From Flagellimonas_A sp039592695 (lineage in GTDB: Bacteria > Bacteroidota > Bacteroidia > Flavobacteriales > Flavobacteriaceae): 64,000 nt of DNA. Below, in pieces: positions 53,874-62,918 of the stretch. The DNA lies in contig NZ_JBBUTK010000003.1 in the NCBI RefSeq assembly GCF_039592695.1, forward strand, positions 62,001 to 126,000. Direction: 5' to 3'. The notes under the pieces are model-generated. The model was not told where the DNA came from, did not search any database, and saw nothing but the letters and a program-made list of their open reading frames with translations. The translations under genes were made by a program, and so were the position numbers. Each line of letters begins with the position of its first letter. The stretch's first letter is position 1.

Positions 53874-56363
53874 CTATTTTTTGGCCTTCGTTTTTGACCT
53901 TGATTTACGCTTGGGCGTTTTTTGCTCTAAAAGTGCCTTGGCCTCATCCAGTGAGAGCTTTGCCGCATCAACATCTTTCGAAAGTTCTACTTTGAATTTA
54001 CCTTTGATGATATTGTGCCTGCCCCATCTGGCTTTCTCAATACGGATGTTCTCTTCAGGCCACTCTTGTACCAATTTTTCTGCTTCCTTGATTTTTTTGG
54101 CCTCAATGAGTTCGATGATATCTTCTTGGGAAAGATTGTCAAAATCATACTTTTTGTTCACGTTGATGAACATGCCGTCCCACTTGATGAAGGGTCCAAA
54201 GCGACCCTTGCCCTTAGTGACTTCCTTGCCCTGGTAGGTGGCGATCGGGGCGTCGGCTTTTTGCTTTGCCTTGATCAATTCAATGGCACGGTCCATATCA
54301 ACATCAAAGGCACTCTCGCCTTTGTCCAACGAGATGAATTTTTTTCCAAATCTGACATAGGGGCCGTACCGCCCGACATTCGCCTCAACCTCTTCACCTT
54401 CGTAGACCCCTAACTTGCGGGGCAACTTGAACAAGTCCATCGCTTCTTCAAAAGTTATGGTATTGATAGATTGTTCAGGCAGCAGGCTCGCGAACAGGGG
54501 TTTTTCTTCCTCTTCTACAGTACCGATCTGTACCATGGGGCCAAAACGGCCCAATCGGGCCGCTACCTGACGCCCAGTTTTTGGATCGGTGCCCAAAACG
54601 CGTTCGCCGCTGGCACGCTCTGCATTCTCTTCGACATCAACCACATTCGGATGGAAATCTTTATAAAATTCACGCATCACCTTTTGCCAGTCTTCATCAC
54701 CTGTGGCAATTTCATCAAAATCTTCCTCGACTTTGGCCGTGAAATTATAATCCAAAATGTTCGAAAAATGCTCGACCAAAAAGTCATTGACGACCATACC
54801 GATATCGGTGGGCACCAATTTGCCCTTATCAGAACCGACCATTTCTGAAAGTACGACTTCATTGATGTCGCCAGAATTTAGGGTCAACTGATCATATTTT
54901 CGTTCAATGCCTTCAACAGAGCCTTTTTCAACATACCCCCTGTTCTGAATGGTCGAAATCGTCGGCGCATAAGTCGATGGCCTACCAATGCCCAGTTCTT
55001 CCAATTTCTTGACCAGAGAAGCTTCTGTGTAACGGTATGGTGGTCTGGTGAACCGTTGCGTGGCAACAATGTTCAAATTCTTCAGGGCATCGCCTATCTG
55101 CATGGCAGGCAAGATTCCCTCTTGCTCTTCGGCTTTGTCCTCATCATCCATCCCTTCTAAATACACTTTGAGAAAACCATCAAATTTGACCATTTCTCCG
55201 TTTGCGGAGAATTGATCGTCATGGCCGCTGGATTTTATCTTGACATTGGTGCGTTCCAATTCTGCATCACTCATCTGTGAGGCAAGGGTGCGTTTCCAAA
55301 TCAACTCGTAGAGTTTGGCTTGGTCGCGCTCCAATGATGGCGATTGCAATTTCATATCAGTGGGGCGAATTGCCTCGTGCGCCTCTTGTGCACCTTTCGA
55401 TTTGCCCTTATAGTTTCTTGTATGGCTGTAACGTTCGCCATAGTTCTCAACAATGGCCTCTTTGGCAGCGTTCAACGCTTCATTCGATAGATTGACACTG
55501 TCGGTTCTCATGTAGGTGATCAGACCGGCCTCATACAATCGTTGGGCCACCTGCATGGTACGCCCTACGGAAAAGTATAGTTTTCTTGAGGCCTCTTGCT
55601 GTAAGGTCGATGTCGTAAACGGAGCGGCGGGAGACTTTTTTGCCGGCTTTTTATCCAGGCTTGCCACCGAAAAATCAGCGCCAATATTTTTTTGCAGGAA
55701 GGATTTTGCCGCTTCCTTTGATGCAAAGGTGGTGTTCAATTTCGCGGAAAAGACCTCACCCGATGCTGTTTTGAACTCAGCCTTGATGCGATAGGAAGCC
55801 TCAGGATTGAACGCTTCAATGTCACGCTCTCGCTCTACAATCAAACGCACCGCCACTGATTGTACGCGACCGGCAGAGAGTCCGGGTTTTATTTTTTTCC
55901 AAAGTACGGGTGACAGCTCATACCCCACCAAACGATCGAGCACCCTTCTCGCCTGTTGCGCGTTGACCAAATCGTAGTTGATTTCCCGTGGGTTGTCAAT
56001 GGCCTTTTGAATGGCTGATTTGGTGATGGAGTTAAAGACGATACGTTTTGTCTTGCCCTTGTCCAAATCCAACGATTCTGCCAAATGCCACGAGATGGCC
56101 TCCCCTTCTCGGTCTTCATCACTTGCCAGCCAAACGGTATCTGCCTTTTTGGCCAGGTCTTTTAACTTTTTGACCAAGGGTTTCTTGTCTTTGTCAACGA
56201 TATATTTTGGTTTGAAATCATTGTCTACATCTACCCCCAATTCTTTGGAAGGCAAATCAGCAATGTGACCAAAACTGGATTCTACCTGATAGTCGTTTCC
56301 TAAAAAACGCTCAATGGTCTTTGCCTTTGCAGGCGACTCAACTATGACAAGATTTTTGGGCAT
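53874..56363 (-). CDS. topA: DNA topoisomerase I
   Basis: 829 residues. The Toprim domain begins LVIVESPAKAKTIERFLG and holds the acidic motif SDEDREGE at about 81-88. The active-site tyrosine is Y284 in EAGLITYMRTDS. The C-terminus has no cysteine zinc knuckles; instead it carries four topoisomerase C-terminal repeats (GRFGPMVQIG, GRYGPYVRFG, GRFGPFIKWD, ARWGRHNIIK) and a basic tail rich in Lys and Arg. It relaxes negative supercoils. The sequence is typical of Bacteroidota TopA. Confidence 0.97.
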   Translation of the reverse strand: MPKNLVIVESPAKAKTIERFLGNDYQVESSFGHIADLPSKELGVDVDNDFKPKYIVDKDKKPLVKKLKDLAKKADTVWLASDEDREGEAISWHLAESLDLDKGKTKRIVFNSITKSAIQKAIDNPREINYDLVNAQQARRVLDRLVGYELSPVLWKKIKPGLSAGRVQSVAVRLIVERERDIEAFNPEASYRIKAEFKTASGEVFSAKLNTTFASKEAAKSFLQKNIGADFSVASLDKKPAKKSPAAPFTTSTLQQEASRKLYFSVGRTMQVAQRLYEAGLITYMRTDSVNLSNEALNAAKEAIVENYGERYSHTRNYKGKSKGAQEAHEAIRPTDMKLQSPSLERDQAKLYELIWKRTLASQMSDAELERTNVKIKSSGHDDQFSANGEMVKFDGFLKVYLEGMDDEDKAEEQEGILPAMQIGDALKNLNIVATQRFTRPPYRYTEASLVKKLEELGIGRPSTYAPTISTIQNRGYVEKGSVEGIERKYDQLTLNSGDINEVVLSEMVGSDKGKLVPTDIGMVVNDFLVEHFSNILDYNFTAKVEEDFDEIATGDEDWQKVMREFYKDFHPNVVDVEENAERASGERVLGTDPKTGRQVAARLGRFGPMVQIGTVEEEEKPLFASLLPEQSINTITFEEAMDLFKLPRKLGVYEGEEVEANVGRYGPYVRFGKKFISLDKGESAFDVDMDRAIELIKAKQKADAPIATYQGKEVTKGKGRFGPFIKWDGMFINVNKKYDFDNLSQEDIIELIEAKKIKEAEKLVQEWPEENIRIEKARWGRHNIIKGKFKVELSKDVDAAKLSLDEAKALLEQKTPKRKSRSKTKAKK

Positions 56364-56384
56364 ACGGTCGGATTTTTACAGGCA

Positions 56385-56413
56385 CAAAAGTATGTGAAAA
56401 ATTTTATTCACAT
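56385..56413 (-). promoter_or_regulatory. topA -7 element with adjacent inverted repeat
   Basis: The minus strand reads TACTTTTG at 56392-56385, an exact TAnnTTTG, 21 bases before the topA ATG. Directly upstream ATGTGAA and TTCACAT (56392-56413, eight-base spacer) form a perfect 7-bp inverted repeat that could be an operator. No TTG lies at 17 to 23 bases. Confidence 0.4.
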
Positions 56414-56440
56414 CTTTTCCACAATATTAAGAATGCAAAA

Positions 56441-56460
56441 TGCCCCGTAAAAACGGGGCA
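56441..56460 (-). terminator. Hairpin terminator after the LVIVD gene
   Basis: TGCCCCGT and ACGGGGCA form a perfect 8-bp stem with a four-base loop. On the minus strand it is followed by TTTTGC, and it lies 21 bases beyond the LVIVD stop codon. The T-run is short. Confidence 0.7.
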
Positions 56461-56481
56461 TCGAATGGTATTATTGTATGC

Positions 56482-57747
56482 TTAGTTCAATGGCAATTGA
56501 CTTATAAGCCGTATGTCATTTTCTAAATATTCATATTGATACAATATTCCATCGCCCACCATCAGTAGTTGTTCTTGCATGGGTATGACATCAAAAGTGA
56601 CGATGTTTTCAAAATGGTTCAATTGCTCAATATTGGGAGCATCTGATTTATCGTACACTTTAAGACCTGAAGACCCATCACAAATAAAGAGTTGGTCATC
56701 TTTGACACCCAATCCGTAAGGCTCATCCATAGGATATATGACCTCAAGCTCAGGGGTTTCAATGTTTGAGATATCAACGATAAAAAGGCCGCTCTCAGTT
56801 GCGCCGCAAAAGCTTCCCCCACGCAGGGTCACATAGGCATAATCACCATCGACCACCACAGGGTCGCACGCAGTGCCATGTTCAAACTCTGATACAAAAG
56901 TTGGAGTGGCCGGTTCGGTAATGTCATAAATGTACATACCGCGCATGCTTCCTAAAAAAAGGTGGTTGTCTTTGTTGAAAATGGTTTCAATGTCAAAACC
57001 TGCATATACATCTTCCTTTTCTTCCGGATTCTCCAAATCGGAAATATTGAACGTGTTGATGTTATGGCTATCAACAACGTAAAGATAATCGCCTACAATC
57101 TTGAAGCGTGCCAAAGAACCTCCTTGCCCAGAATCACCACCAGCCTCGTTGGCAGTGGCAAAATCTTCAAAAAATACATCAGGCTGTGTTTCTTCTACCC
57201 GCCTTCTTTCCATCTTGGTTTCCCAACCTACAATAATGTCATTTTCAAAATCCACTCCTTCATAATCAAATACATCGGCTTGGGGCCACTCAATGTTCTG
57301 CACTTCGGTTGCCAACCAAAATCCACCGCCCCCCAAGACTCCTTCGAGCCAATCGACAATCTCCACATTGTTGACATCAGAAATATCCAACACCACCAAA
57401 TCGGTAAGGCTATCTGCAAATAGGTAATCGTCTTTGATTGAAATGTCAACGTTGCCCGCAATCTTGATAAAAGACACTTTTTGTGGAGATGTGGGATTAC
57501 TGTTATCGATAACATGAACACCCTTGTACCTGTCATTCACGAAAATGTAATCTTTATAGGCATAAATTTTACCTGATTCATCAATGGGTTGGGGTTCAAT
57601 GACATCGACACTGCTCTCTCGAAACTCGGTTTTTGAAATGGTCAGTGGCCTAGCAACCAAGAGGTCTTGGTATTCTCCTTTTTCGTCGTCACATGAAAAC
57701 AAGCTTGCCGCAAAAACGGAAAGCATAATCAAAATGTTTTTTTTCAT
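56482..57747 (-). CDS. LVIVD-repeat beta-propeller lipoprotein
   Basis: 421 residues. Lipobox SLFSC gives a lipidated Cys19. Repeats of the LVIVD type form a beta-propeller: YIFVNDRYKGVHVIDNSNPT, LFADSLTDLVVLDISDVNNV, YLYVVDSHNINTFNISDLEN and LFICDGSSGLKVYDKSDAPN. The function is unknown. It is probably exported to the cell envelope. It has a terminator downstream, and no clear promoter was seen in the gap before it. Confidence 0.88.
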   Translation of the reverse strand: MKKNILIMLSVFAASLFSCDDEKGEYQDLLVARPLTISKTEFRESSVDVIEPQPIDESGKIYAYKDYIFVNDRYKGVHVIDNSNPTSPQKVSFIKIAGNVDISIKDDYLFADSLTDLVVLDISDVNNVEIVDWLEGVLGGGGFWLATEVQNIEWPQADVFDYEGVDFENDIIVGWETKMERRRVEETQPDVFFEDFATANEAGGDSGQGGSLARFKIVGDYLYVVDSHNINTFNISDLENPEEKEDVYAGFDIETIFNKDNHLFLGSMRGMYIYDITEPATPTFVSEFEHGTACDPVVVDGDYAYVTLRGGSFCGATESGLFIVDISNIETPELEVIYPMDEPYGLGVKDDQLFICDGSSGLKVYDKSDAPNIEQLNHFENIVTFDVIPMQEQLLMVGDGILYQYEYLENDIRLISQLPLN

Positions 57748-57842
57748 AGCTGTTTGTTTATTTGATGTTGTTGTATGCTAAAGATGGAAGAGCTACCTTT
57801 TTGGTTGCGTGGCGGCATCAAAAATTTGAACTCATTTAGGCT

Positions 57843-58535
57843 TTACTGAAAGCTGAAATAGGTAGTGACTATCCTGCCGCCTCGATAGGAAATGTTCAAC
57901 AGTTCTTTGGTAGTTTCAGGATTTAATTCAAAAGGAGGTTCGGTCAGCACCACACCACTTTTTTTAGATAGGCGTATGCCTGCACCTGTTGGCTTATCCA
58001 AATTCGGAGAAAAACCACCTTTGGGCAAATGCTCTGTGACAATGACATGTTTGTACGTTCTGATTTTTTTGACAACACGGCTTATCTCGTTGTTTGACAA
58101 ATGTTGCAATACCTGCCGAATCAATATGCAATCGGCATCGGGCAGTGCATCTTCAGAAATGTTGAGGCACCTGAATTCGAGGTTTTCTTGACGGAATTCA
58201 TTGTTGTTTCTGTCAATCAAGGCATCGACAATATCAACCCCAATGTATTTTTTGGCGTAGGGCACCAACTGCCGACCCACGTTGAAGTCGCCACAACCAA
58301 CATCACAGACAACCAAGGGGTCTTCAAAAGAACCCAAAAACTGTGAAACTTCACGTACATAGGGCTTGACCAGTTTTTTTGAGTGTGAGCCGTCACCAGA
58401 GTAAAAATCGGTTTGCTGCCCGCCCCACCGCTTTTTGGCATAGGTGTTAGACATGATTTCCTTTGAAGACGCAAGAGCATCAAGTACTTGCGCTTCTTCC
58501 CTTTTTCTTGAAAAGAATTTCTTGAAAATGCCCAT
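57843..58535 (-). CDS. Class I SAM-dependent methyltransferase
   Basis: 230 residues from the ATG at 58535 (MGIFKKFFSRKREEAQVLDA). A start 16 codons earlier would overlap the miaB promoter. SAM motif I is VVCDVGCGDFNVGRQL, followed by GVDIVDALIDRNN, and DADCILIRQVLQHLSNNEIS acts as motif IV. The substrate is unknown. It is divergent from miaB. Confidence 0.85.
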   Translation of the reverse strand: MGIFKKFFSRKREEAQVLDALASSKEIMSNTYAKKRWGGQQTDFYSGDGSHSKKLVKPYVREVSQFLGSFEDPLVVCDVGCGDFNVGRQLVPYAKKYIGVDIVDALIDRNNNEFRQENLEFRCLNISEDALPDADCILIRQVLQHLSNNEISRVVKKIRTYKHVIVTEHLPKGGFSPNLDKPTGAGIRLSKKSGVVLTEPPFELNPETTKELLNISYRGGRIVTTYFSFQ

Positions 58536-58600
58536 AATAGCGGTAGTGCTAAATTTTACTAAACTTTTCTGCCAAAATGTCACATTTTTGGATTATATGC

Positions 58601-58608
58601 TATCTTTG
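58601..58608 (+). promoter_or_regulatory. -7 promoter element of miaB
   Basis: TATCTTTG followed by CAGAC matches TAnnTTTG exactly and lies 16 bases before the miaB ATG at 58625. No TTG at canonical spacing was found. Confidence 0.55.
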
Positions 58609-58624
58609 CAGACGCTTTACAAAA

Positions 58625-60091
58625 ATGATGAACGGCAACGAAAGTATAGAAAAAATCATAGATGAGACCTTGCAGGGGTCAACGCTCGCACCTACTGAAA
58701 AAGAGAGCAATTCTAGAAAATTGTACATCGAAAGCTACGGTTGTCAAATGAATTTTTCAGACAGTGAGATCGTGGCTTCCATCTTGGCCAAGGAAGGGTT
58801 CAACACTACCCAAGAACTGACTGAGGCCGATTTGGTCTTGGTGAACACCTGTTCCATCCGTGAAAAGGCAGAACAGACCGTCCGCAAGCGATTGGAAAAG
58901 TTCAACGCGGTCAAAAAAGTGAACCCGAGCATGAAGGTCGGGGTGTTGGGCTGTATGGCCGAGCGCCTGAAAAGCAAATTTTTAGAGGAAGAGAAAATCG
59001 TTGACATGGTCGTTGGGCCCGATGCCTACAAAGACCTGCCCAACCTTGTTCAAGAAGTGGATGAAGGCCGCAATGCCGTCAATGTCATCCTCTCGAAAGA
59101 TGAAACCTACGGTGATGTGGCGCCCGTTCGATTGAATTCAAATGGGGTGACCGCTTTTGTTTCCATCACAAGGGGCTGTGACAACATGTGCACCTTTTGT
59201 GTGGTACCGTTCACAAGGGGGCGAGAGCGCAGTCGTGACCCGCAATCCATTATCGAAGAGGTAAATGACCTCTGGGAAAAGGGTTTCAAAGAGGTGACCC
59301 TCTTGGGCCAAAATGTGGACAGTTATCTGTGGTACGGTGGCGGACTCAAAAAAGATTTTGAAAAGGCTTCCGATATACAAAAAGCAACTTCTGTCAATTT
59401 TGCCAAGTTACTGGAACTGGTCGCCCTGGCACAGCCCAAGATGCGTATCCGGTTTTCGACATCGAATCCACAGGATATGACCTTGGATGTCATCGAGACC
59501 ATGGCCCAACACAAGAATATCTGCAAGTACATTCACCTGCCCGTGCAAAGCGGAAGCAACCGAATTTTAAAGGCCATGAACCGTTTGCACACCCGGGAGG
59601 AATATTTTGAACTCATCGACAATATCAGAAAAATCATTCCCGATTGCGCCATCAGCCAAGATATGATTGCGGGTTTCCCAACCGAAACGGAAGAAGACCA
59701 CCAAGATACGCTCTCGTTGATGGAGTATGTCAAATATGACTTCGGATTTATGTTTGCGTACTCCGAAAGACCAGGCACTTTGGCGGCACGTAAATTGAAG
59801 GACGATATTCCAGAGGAAACAAAAAAGCGTCGATTGCAAGAAATCATTCAATTGCAACAAAAGCATGGGCTTTATCGCACCCAACAACATATCGGCAAAA
59901 TTGAGGAAGTCTTGATAGAAGGCTCCTCAAAAAAATCTGATGCCCATTGGATGGGCCGAAACACCCAAAACACCGTTGTGGTCTTCCCGAAGGAAAAATA
60001 CAAAGTGGGTGATTTTGTCAATGTCAAAATCAATGAATGTACCTCGGCCACTTTGATCGGTGAGACAGTGGGTCAAAGCGATAACAATTAA
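58625..60091 (+). CDS. miaB: tRNA-2-methylthio-N6-dimethylallyladenosine synthase MiaB
   Basis: 488 residues from the ATG at 58625 (MMNGNESIEKIIDE); the frame continues upstream to 58577, through the promoter. The N-terminal domain supplies Cys40 (YGCQMN), Cys76 (NTCSIRE) and Cys110 (LGCMAER) for the auxiliary [4Fe-4S] cluster. The radical-SAM motif is C185-DNM-C189-TF-C192, and a C-terminal TRAM domain follows. It methylthiolates A37 of tRNAs that read UNN codons. Confidence 0.97.
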   Translation: MMNGNESIEKIIDETLQGSTLAPTEKESNSRKLYIESYGCQMNFSDSEIVASILAKEGFNTTQELTEADLVLVNTCSIREKAEQTVRKRLEKFNAVKKVNPSMKVGVLGCMAERLKSKFLEEEKIVDMVVGPDAYKDLPNLVQEVDEGRNAVNVILSKDETYGDVAPVRLNSNGVTAFVSITRGCDNMCTFCVVPFTRGRERSRDPQSIIEEVNDLWEKGFKEVTLLGQNVDSYLWYGGGLKKDFEKASDIQKATSVNFAKLLELVALAQPKMRIRFSTSNPQDMTLDVIETMAQHKNICKYIHLPVQSGSNRILKAMNRLHTREEYFELIDNIRKIIPDCAISQDMIAGFPTETEEDHQDTLSLMEYVKYDFGFMFAYSERPGTLAARKLKDDIPEETKKRRLQEIIQLQQKHGLYRTQQHIGKIEEVLIEGSSKKSDAHWMGRNTQNTVVVFPKEKYKVGDFVNVKINECTSATLIGETVGQSDNN

Positions 60092-60101
60092 AAATTTCAC
60101 C

Positions 60102-60132
60102 ACTGTCCCCTGAACGCAATCGAAGGGACAGT
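60102..60132. repeat. Dispersed palindromic repeat, copy 2
   Basis: ACTGTCCC and GGGACAGT form a perfect 8-bp stem around a core (60108-60127) whose reverse complement matches the 47663-47682 repeat at 18 of 20 bases. There is no T-run, so it is not a clear terminator for miaB. Confidence 0.6.
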
Positions 60133-60173
60133 CGAAGTGCAATAATAAAAATTAAGAGTTAATTGAAAAGTAG

Positions 60174-60193
60174 ATTCCCGCCTTCGCGGGAAT
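60174..60193. repeat. Palindromic repeat before the sigma-54 activator gene
   Basis: ATTCCCGC-CTTC-GCGGGAAT, a perfect 8-bp hairpin 14 bases upstream of the ATG at 60208. The form is common for short dispersed repeats in Flavobacteriaceae. Its position in the leader could affect translation. Confidence 0.5.
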
Positions 60194-60207
60194 GAAAGAA
60201 ATTATTG

Positions 60208-61494
60208 ATGGAGAGTGTACAGTCCATAAAACAGCGTTTTGAGCTCATCGGCAACGATGTGAAATTGAACCGTGCCCTAGAAAAAGCGATTCAGGTCGCC
60301 CCTACAGATATCTCGGTCTTGGTCACCGGCGAAAGTGGTGTGGGCAAAGAGTCCATTCCAAAAATCATACACTCGCTCTCGCACCGAAAGCATGCCAAAT
60401 ATATAGCCGTGAACTGTGGAGCGATACCCGAAGGCACCATTGACAGCGAGCTTTTTGGCCATGAAAAAGGAGCTTTTACCGGGGCAACACAAACCCGAAG
60501 CGGGTATTTTGAAGTGGCCGATGGCGGCACCATTTTTTTGGATGAGGTCGGTGAGTTGCCGCTGACCACCCAGGTACGATTGTTAAGGGTTTTAGAGAAT
60601 GGCGAGTTCTTGAAAGTGGGATCTTCACAGGTTCAAAAGACCGACGTGCGTATTGTGGCTGCCACCAACATCAATATGTTCGAGGCCATTAAAAAAGAAA
60701 AATTCCGTGAAGATCTCTATTATCGGTTGAGCACGGTTGAAATCAATATTCCGCCGCTGCGAGAACGGCAAGATGACATCCATCTATTGTTTCGAAAGTT
60801 TGCTTCGGATTTTGGGCAGAAATATAAAATGCCCACAGTACGACTAGAAGATGATGCGATTCAACTATTGCTGAAATTTCGATGGCCAGGAAACATCAGG
60901 CAATTGCGAAACATTGCCGAACAAATTTCGGTTTTGGAAGAAAACAGGAATATTTCAGCCGCCACCTTGAGGAGCTATCTGCCCACAGGCATAGGATCAA
61001 ACCTGCCTGCGGTCATCGGCTCACAAAAAAGGGAAAGTGATTTCAGTACCGAACGTGAGATTCTCTACAAGGTGTTGTTTGACATGAAGGGGGATCTGAA
61101 CGACCTTAAGAAATTGACATTGGAGCTGCTCAAAAACAACGATTCAGAAAAAGTTCAAGAGGAAAACGAAACGCTTATCAGAAAAATCTACGGCGGTAAT
61201 GAGCAGGAAGATTCGGTGCAGAGTGAAGAAAGCATCGCAGAGGTCTTGCACCTACCCGAACCTGTGAATGAAGACAGGGCACCAGTGGCAACCCAACCCC
61301 AGCAAACCCCAGAAGACCGCTACCATTTTGCCGAAGAAATTGAGGAAGAAGAAACCCTATCTTTACAGCAAAAGGAAATTGAGCTCATCAAAAAAGCTCT
61401 GGATCGCAACCGAGGAAAACGCAAGGCTGCAGCCTCAGAGCTGGGCATTTCTGAACGTACCCTATATAGAAAGATAAAGCAGTATGACCTATAA
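60208..61494 (+). CDS. Sigma-54 interacting transcriptional activator (no receiver domain)
   Basis: 428 residues from the ATG at 60208; a TTG three bases earlier is in frame. The AAA+ domain starts at once: Walker A GESGVGKE at 41-48, GAFTGA at 88-93, Walker B GTIFLDE at 107-113. A long acidic linker at about 290-385 precedes the C-terminal Fis-type helix-turn-helix (RGKRKAAASELGISERTLYR). The usual Walker A GTGKE is present as GVGKE. There is no N-terminal regulatory domain, so activity is probably controlled by level or by a partner. It activates RpoN promoters. It heads an operon-like run with lptE and secG. Confidence 0.93.
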   Translation: MESVQSIKQRFELIGNDVKLNRALEKAIQVAPTDISVLVTGESGVGKESIPKIIHSLSHRKHAKYIAVNCGAIPEGTIDSELFGHEKGAFTGATQTRSGYFEVADGGTIFLDEVGELPLTTQVRLLRVLENGEFLKVGSSQVQKTDVRIVAATNINMFEAIKKEKFREDLYYRLSTVEINIPPLRERQDDIHLLFRKFASDFGQKYKMPTVRLEDDAIQLLLKFRWPGNIRQLRNIAEQISVLEENRNISAATLRSYLPTGIGSNLPAVIGSQKRESDFSTEREILYKVLFDMKGDLNDLKKLTLELLKNNDSEKVQEENETLIRKIYGGNEQEDSVQSEESIAEVLHLPEPVNEDRAPVATQPQQTPEDRYHFAEEIEEEETLSLQQKEIELIKKALDRNRGKRKAAASELGISERTLYRKIKQYDL

Positions 61495-62056
61495 CTGTTA
61501 TTGGATTTTGGATTTTGGATTTTGGATTTTTAGATTTTTTAAAGCACGGGTGGCAGGCTATTCACTGATACTCTCACTCTTTATGCTCAATAGTTGCGGC
61601 GCCTATAATTTTTCTGGTGCCAGTACAGGTACGGCCCAGAGCTTTCAAGTGAATTTTTTTCAGAATTATGCGGATCAGAGCCCTGGATCGGTCATTGAAC
61701 CGGGGCTTGACAGAGACTTCACCTTGGCGCTTCAGGATCTGATCACGAACCTCACCAGTTTGAATTTAACGAACACCAATGGTGACTTGCTCTACGAGGG
61801 TGAAATTGTTGAGTACCGGGTGTCGCCCATGACAGCCACTTCACAACAAACTGCTGCGCAAAACCGTTTGACGATGAGCGTCAAGGTGCGTTTTTACAAT
61901 ACGACCAAAGAAGATTCAGATTTTGAACAGCGGTTTTCCTTTTTCTTTGATTTTCCGGCGAACCAATTGTTGGAGTCGGTAAAAAGTGAGGCCCATGAAG
62001 TGCTTTTTGAGCGCATCACCCAAGATATTTTCAACGCTTCTTTGGCAGATTGGTAG
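61484..62056 (+). CDS. lptE: LPS assembly lipoprotein LptE family
   Basis: 190 residues as drawn from the ATG at 61484, overlapping the previous gene by 11 bases. The mature part starts at the cysteine in FMLNSCGAYNFSG, a lipobox. It continues with the LptE pattern: NFFQNYADQSPGSVIEPGLD, FTLALQDLITNLTSLNLTNT, LLYEGEIVEYRVSP and LLESVKSEAHEVLFERIT. It would plug the LptD pore that inserts lipopolysaccharide. Residues 7-20 are coded by a GGATTTT tandem repeat and look unlike a signal peptide, so the true start may be a GTG near 61550. That is unresolved. Confidence 0.85.
   Translation: MTYNCYWILDFGFWIFRFFKARVAGYSLILSLFMLNSCGAYNFSGASTGTAQSFQVNFFQNYADQSPGSVIEPGLDRDFTLALQDLITNLTSLNLTNTNGDLLYEGEIVEYRVSPMTATSQQTAAQNRLTMSVKVRFYNTTKEDSDFEQRFSFFFDFPANQLLESVKSEAHEVLFERITQDIFNASLADW
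61503..61523 (+). repeat. Heptanucleotide tandem repeat (GGATTTT x3)
   Basis: Three perfect head-to-tail copies, then a degenerate copy (TAGATTTT). It lies in the predicted 5' coding part of lptE. The unit is not a multiple of three, so gain or loss of a copy would shift the frame of the upstream start. Confidence 0.7.
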
Positions 62057-62061
62057 TCACG

Positions 62062-62916
62062 ATGAATGTAGACGATTTTATTGACATCCTTAGAAAATCT
62101 GAGACCGTTCTCTCGCCCGGTCAAACGCGAGAGTTGGAACATATCATCGAAGAATACCCCTATTTTCAAACCGTTCGGGCACTGCACCTGAAAGGTCTTA
62201 AAAACCTCAACAGCCACAAATACAACAATGCTCTTAAGGTCACGGCGGCATATACCTCAGATAGAGAAGTTTTGTTTGATTATATCACCTCTGAAAACTT
62301 TGACCAACATCAGATAGCTGATACCATTGCGGGAAGAATTCCCAACTTGAACGAGAAAAAGGTGGTTTCTGAAGAGGTAGAGCCCAATCCAGAAGCAAAC
62401 GTCATTCTGGGTGAATCCGAAGAAAGCGGTCTGCCCCAAAATATTAAACAGGCAGAGCAAATCTTGAGCCCAAAGCTTTTTGACAACAAAGAACCCATTG
62501 AAGTTGACGATGCAAAAAAGGTGTTGGATCTGGGAAGCCCCATTTCATTTACCAAAAACGAAAAACATTCGTTTGCAGAATGGTTACAACTGACTTCAAA
62601 AAAACCTGTTAAGAAAGAAGCTGAAAATCCCGAACGCAAGAAGAAATTTGAACTGTTGGACAAGTTCATCGAGAAGAACCCAAAAATAGTTCCCTCTGAA
62701 AAAATCAAGGCCAAGGTCAACATCAAAGAGTCGACCAAAATCAACAAAGATGAGTTGATGACCGAGACTTTAGCGAAGGTGTATTTAGAGCAAAAAAAGT
62801 ATAAAAAAGCCATTCAGGCGTTCAAGATTTTGAGTTTGAAATATCCGGAAAAAAGTGGTTTCTTTGCAGATCAAATTCGGGCAGTACAGCAACTGCAAGA
62901 AGAAAACAAATCATAG
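62062..62916 (+). CDS. Hypothetical protein with C-terminal TPR-like helices
   Basis: 284 residues from the ATG at 62062; a TTG at 62050 is also in frame. The N-terminal segment SPGQTRELEHIIEEYPYFQT is followed by a variable acidic middle and a C-terminal helical pair (ETLAKVYLEQKKYKKAIQAF, ILSLKYPEKSGFFADQI) that looks like one TPR unit. There is no signal peptide. It lies between lptE and secG with short spacings. The function is unknown. Confidence 0.8.
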   Translation: MNVDDFIDILRKSETVLSPGQTRELEHIIEEYPYFQTVRALHLKGLKNLNSHKYNNALKVTAAYTSDREVLFDYITSENFDQHQIADTIAGRIPNLNEKKVVSEEVEPNPEANVILGESEESGLPQNIKQAEQILSPKLFDNKEPIEVDDAKKVLDLGSPISFTKNEKHSFAEWLQLTSKKPVKKEAENPERKKKFELLDKFIEKNPKIVPSEKIKAKVNIKESTKINKDELMTETLAKVYLEQKKYKKAIQAFKILSLKYPEKSGFFADQIRAVQQLQEENKS

Positions 62917-62918
62917 TT

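Noticed and set aside
56392..56413. CRP-type site upstream of topA
   Set aside because: TGTGA and TCACA are present but separated by ten bases, not the six of a CRP site.
61503..61535. CRISPR-like repeat
   Set aside because: Units of 7 bp are directly adjacent with no spacers. This is a simple tandem repeat.
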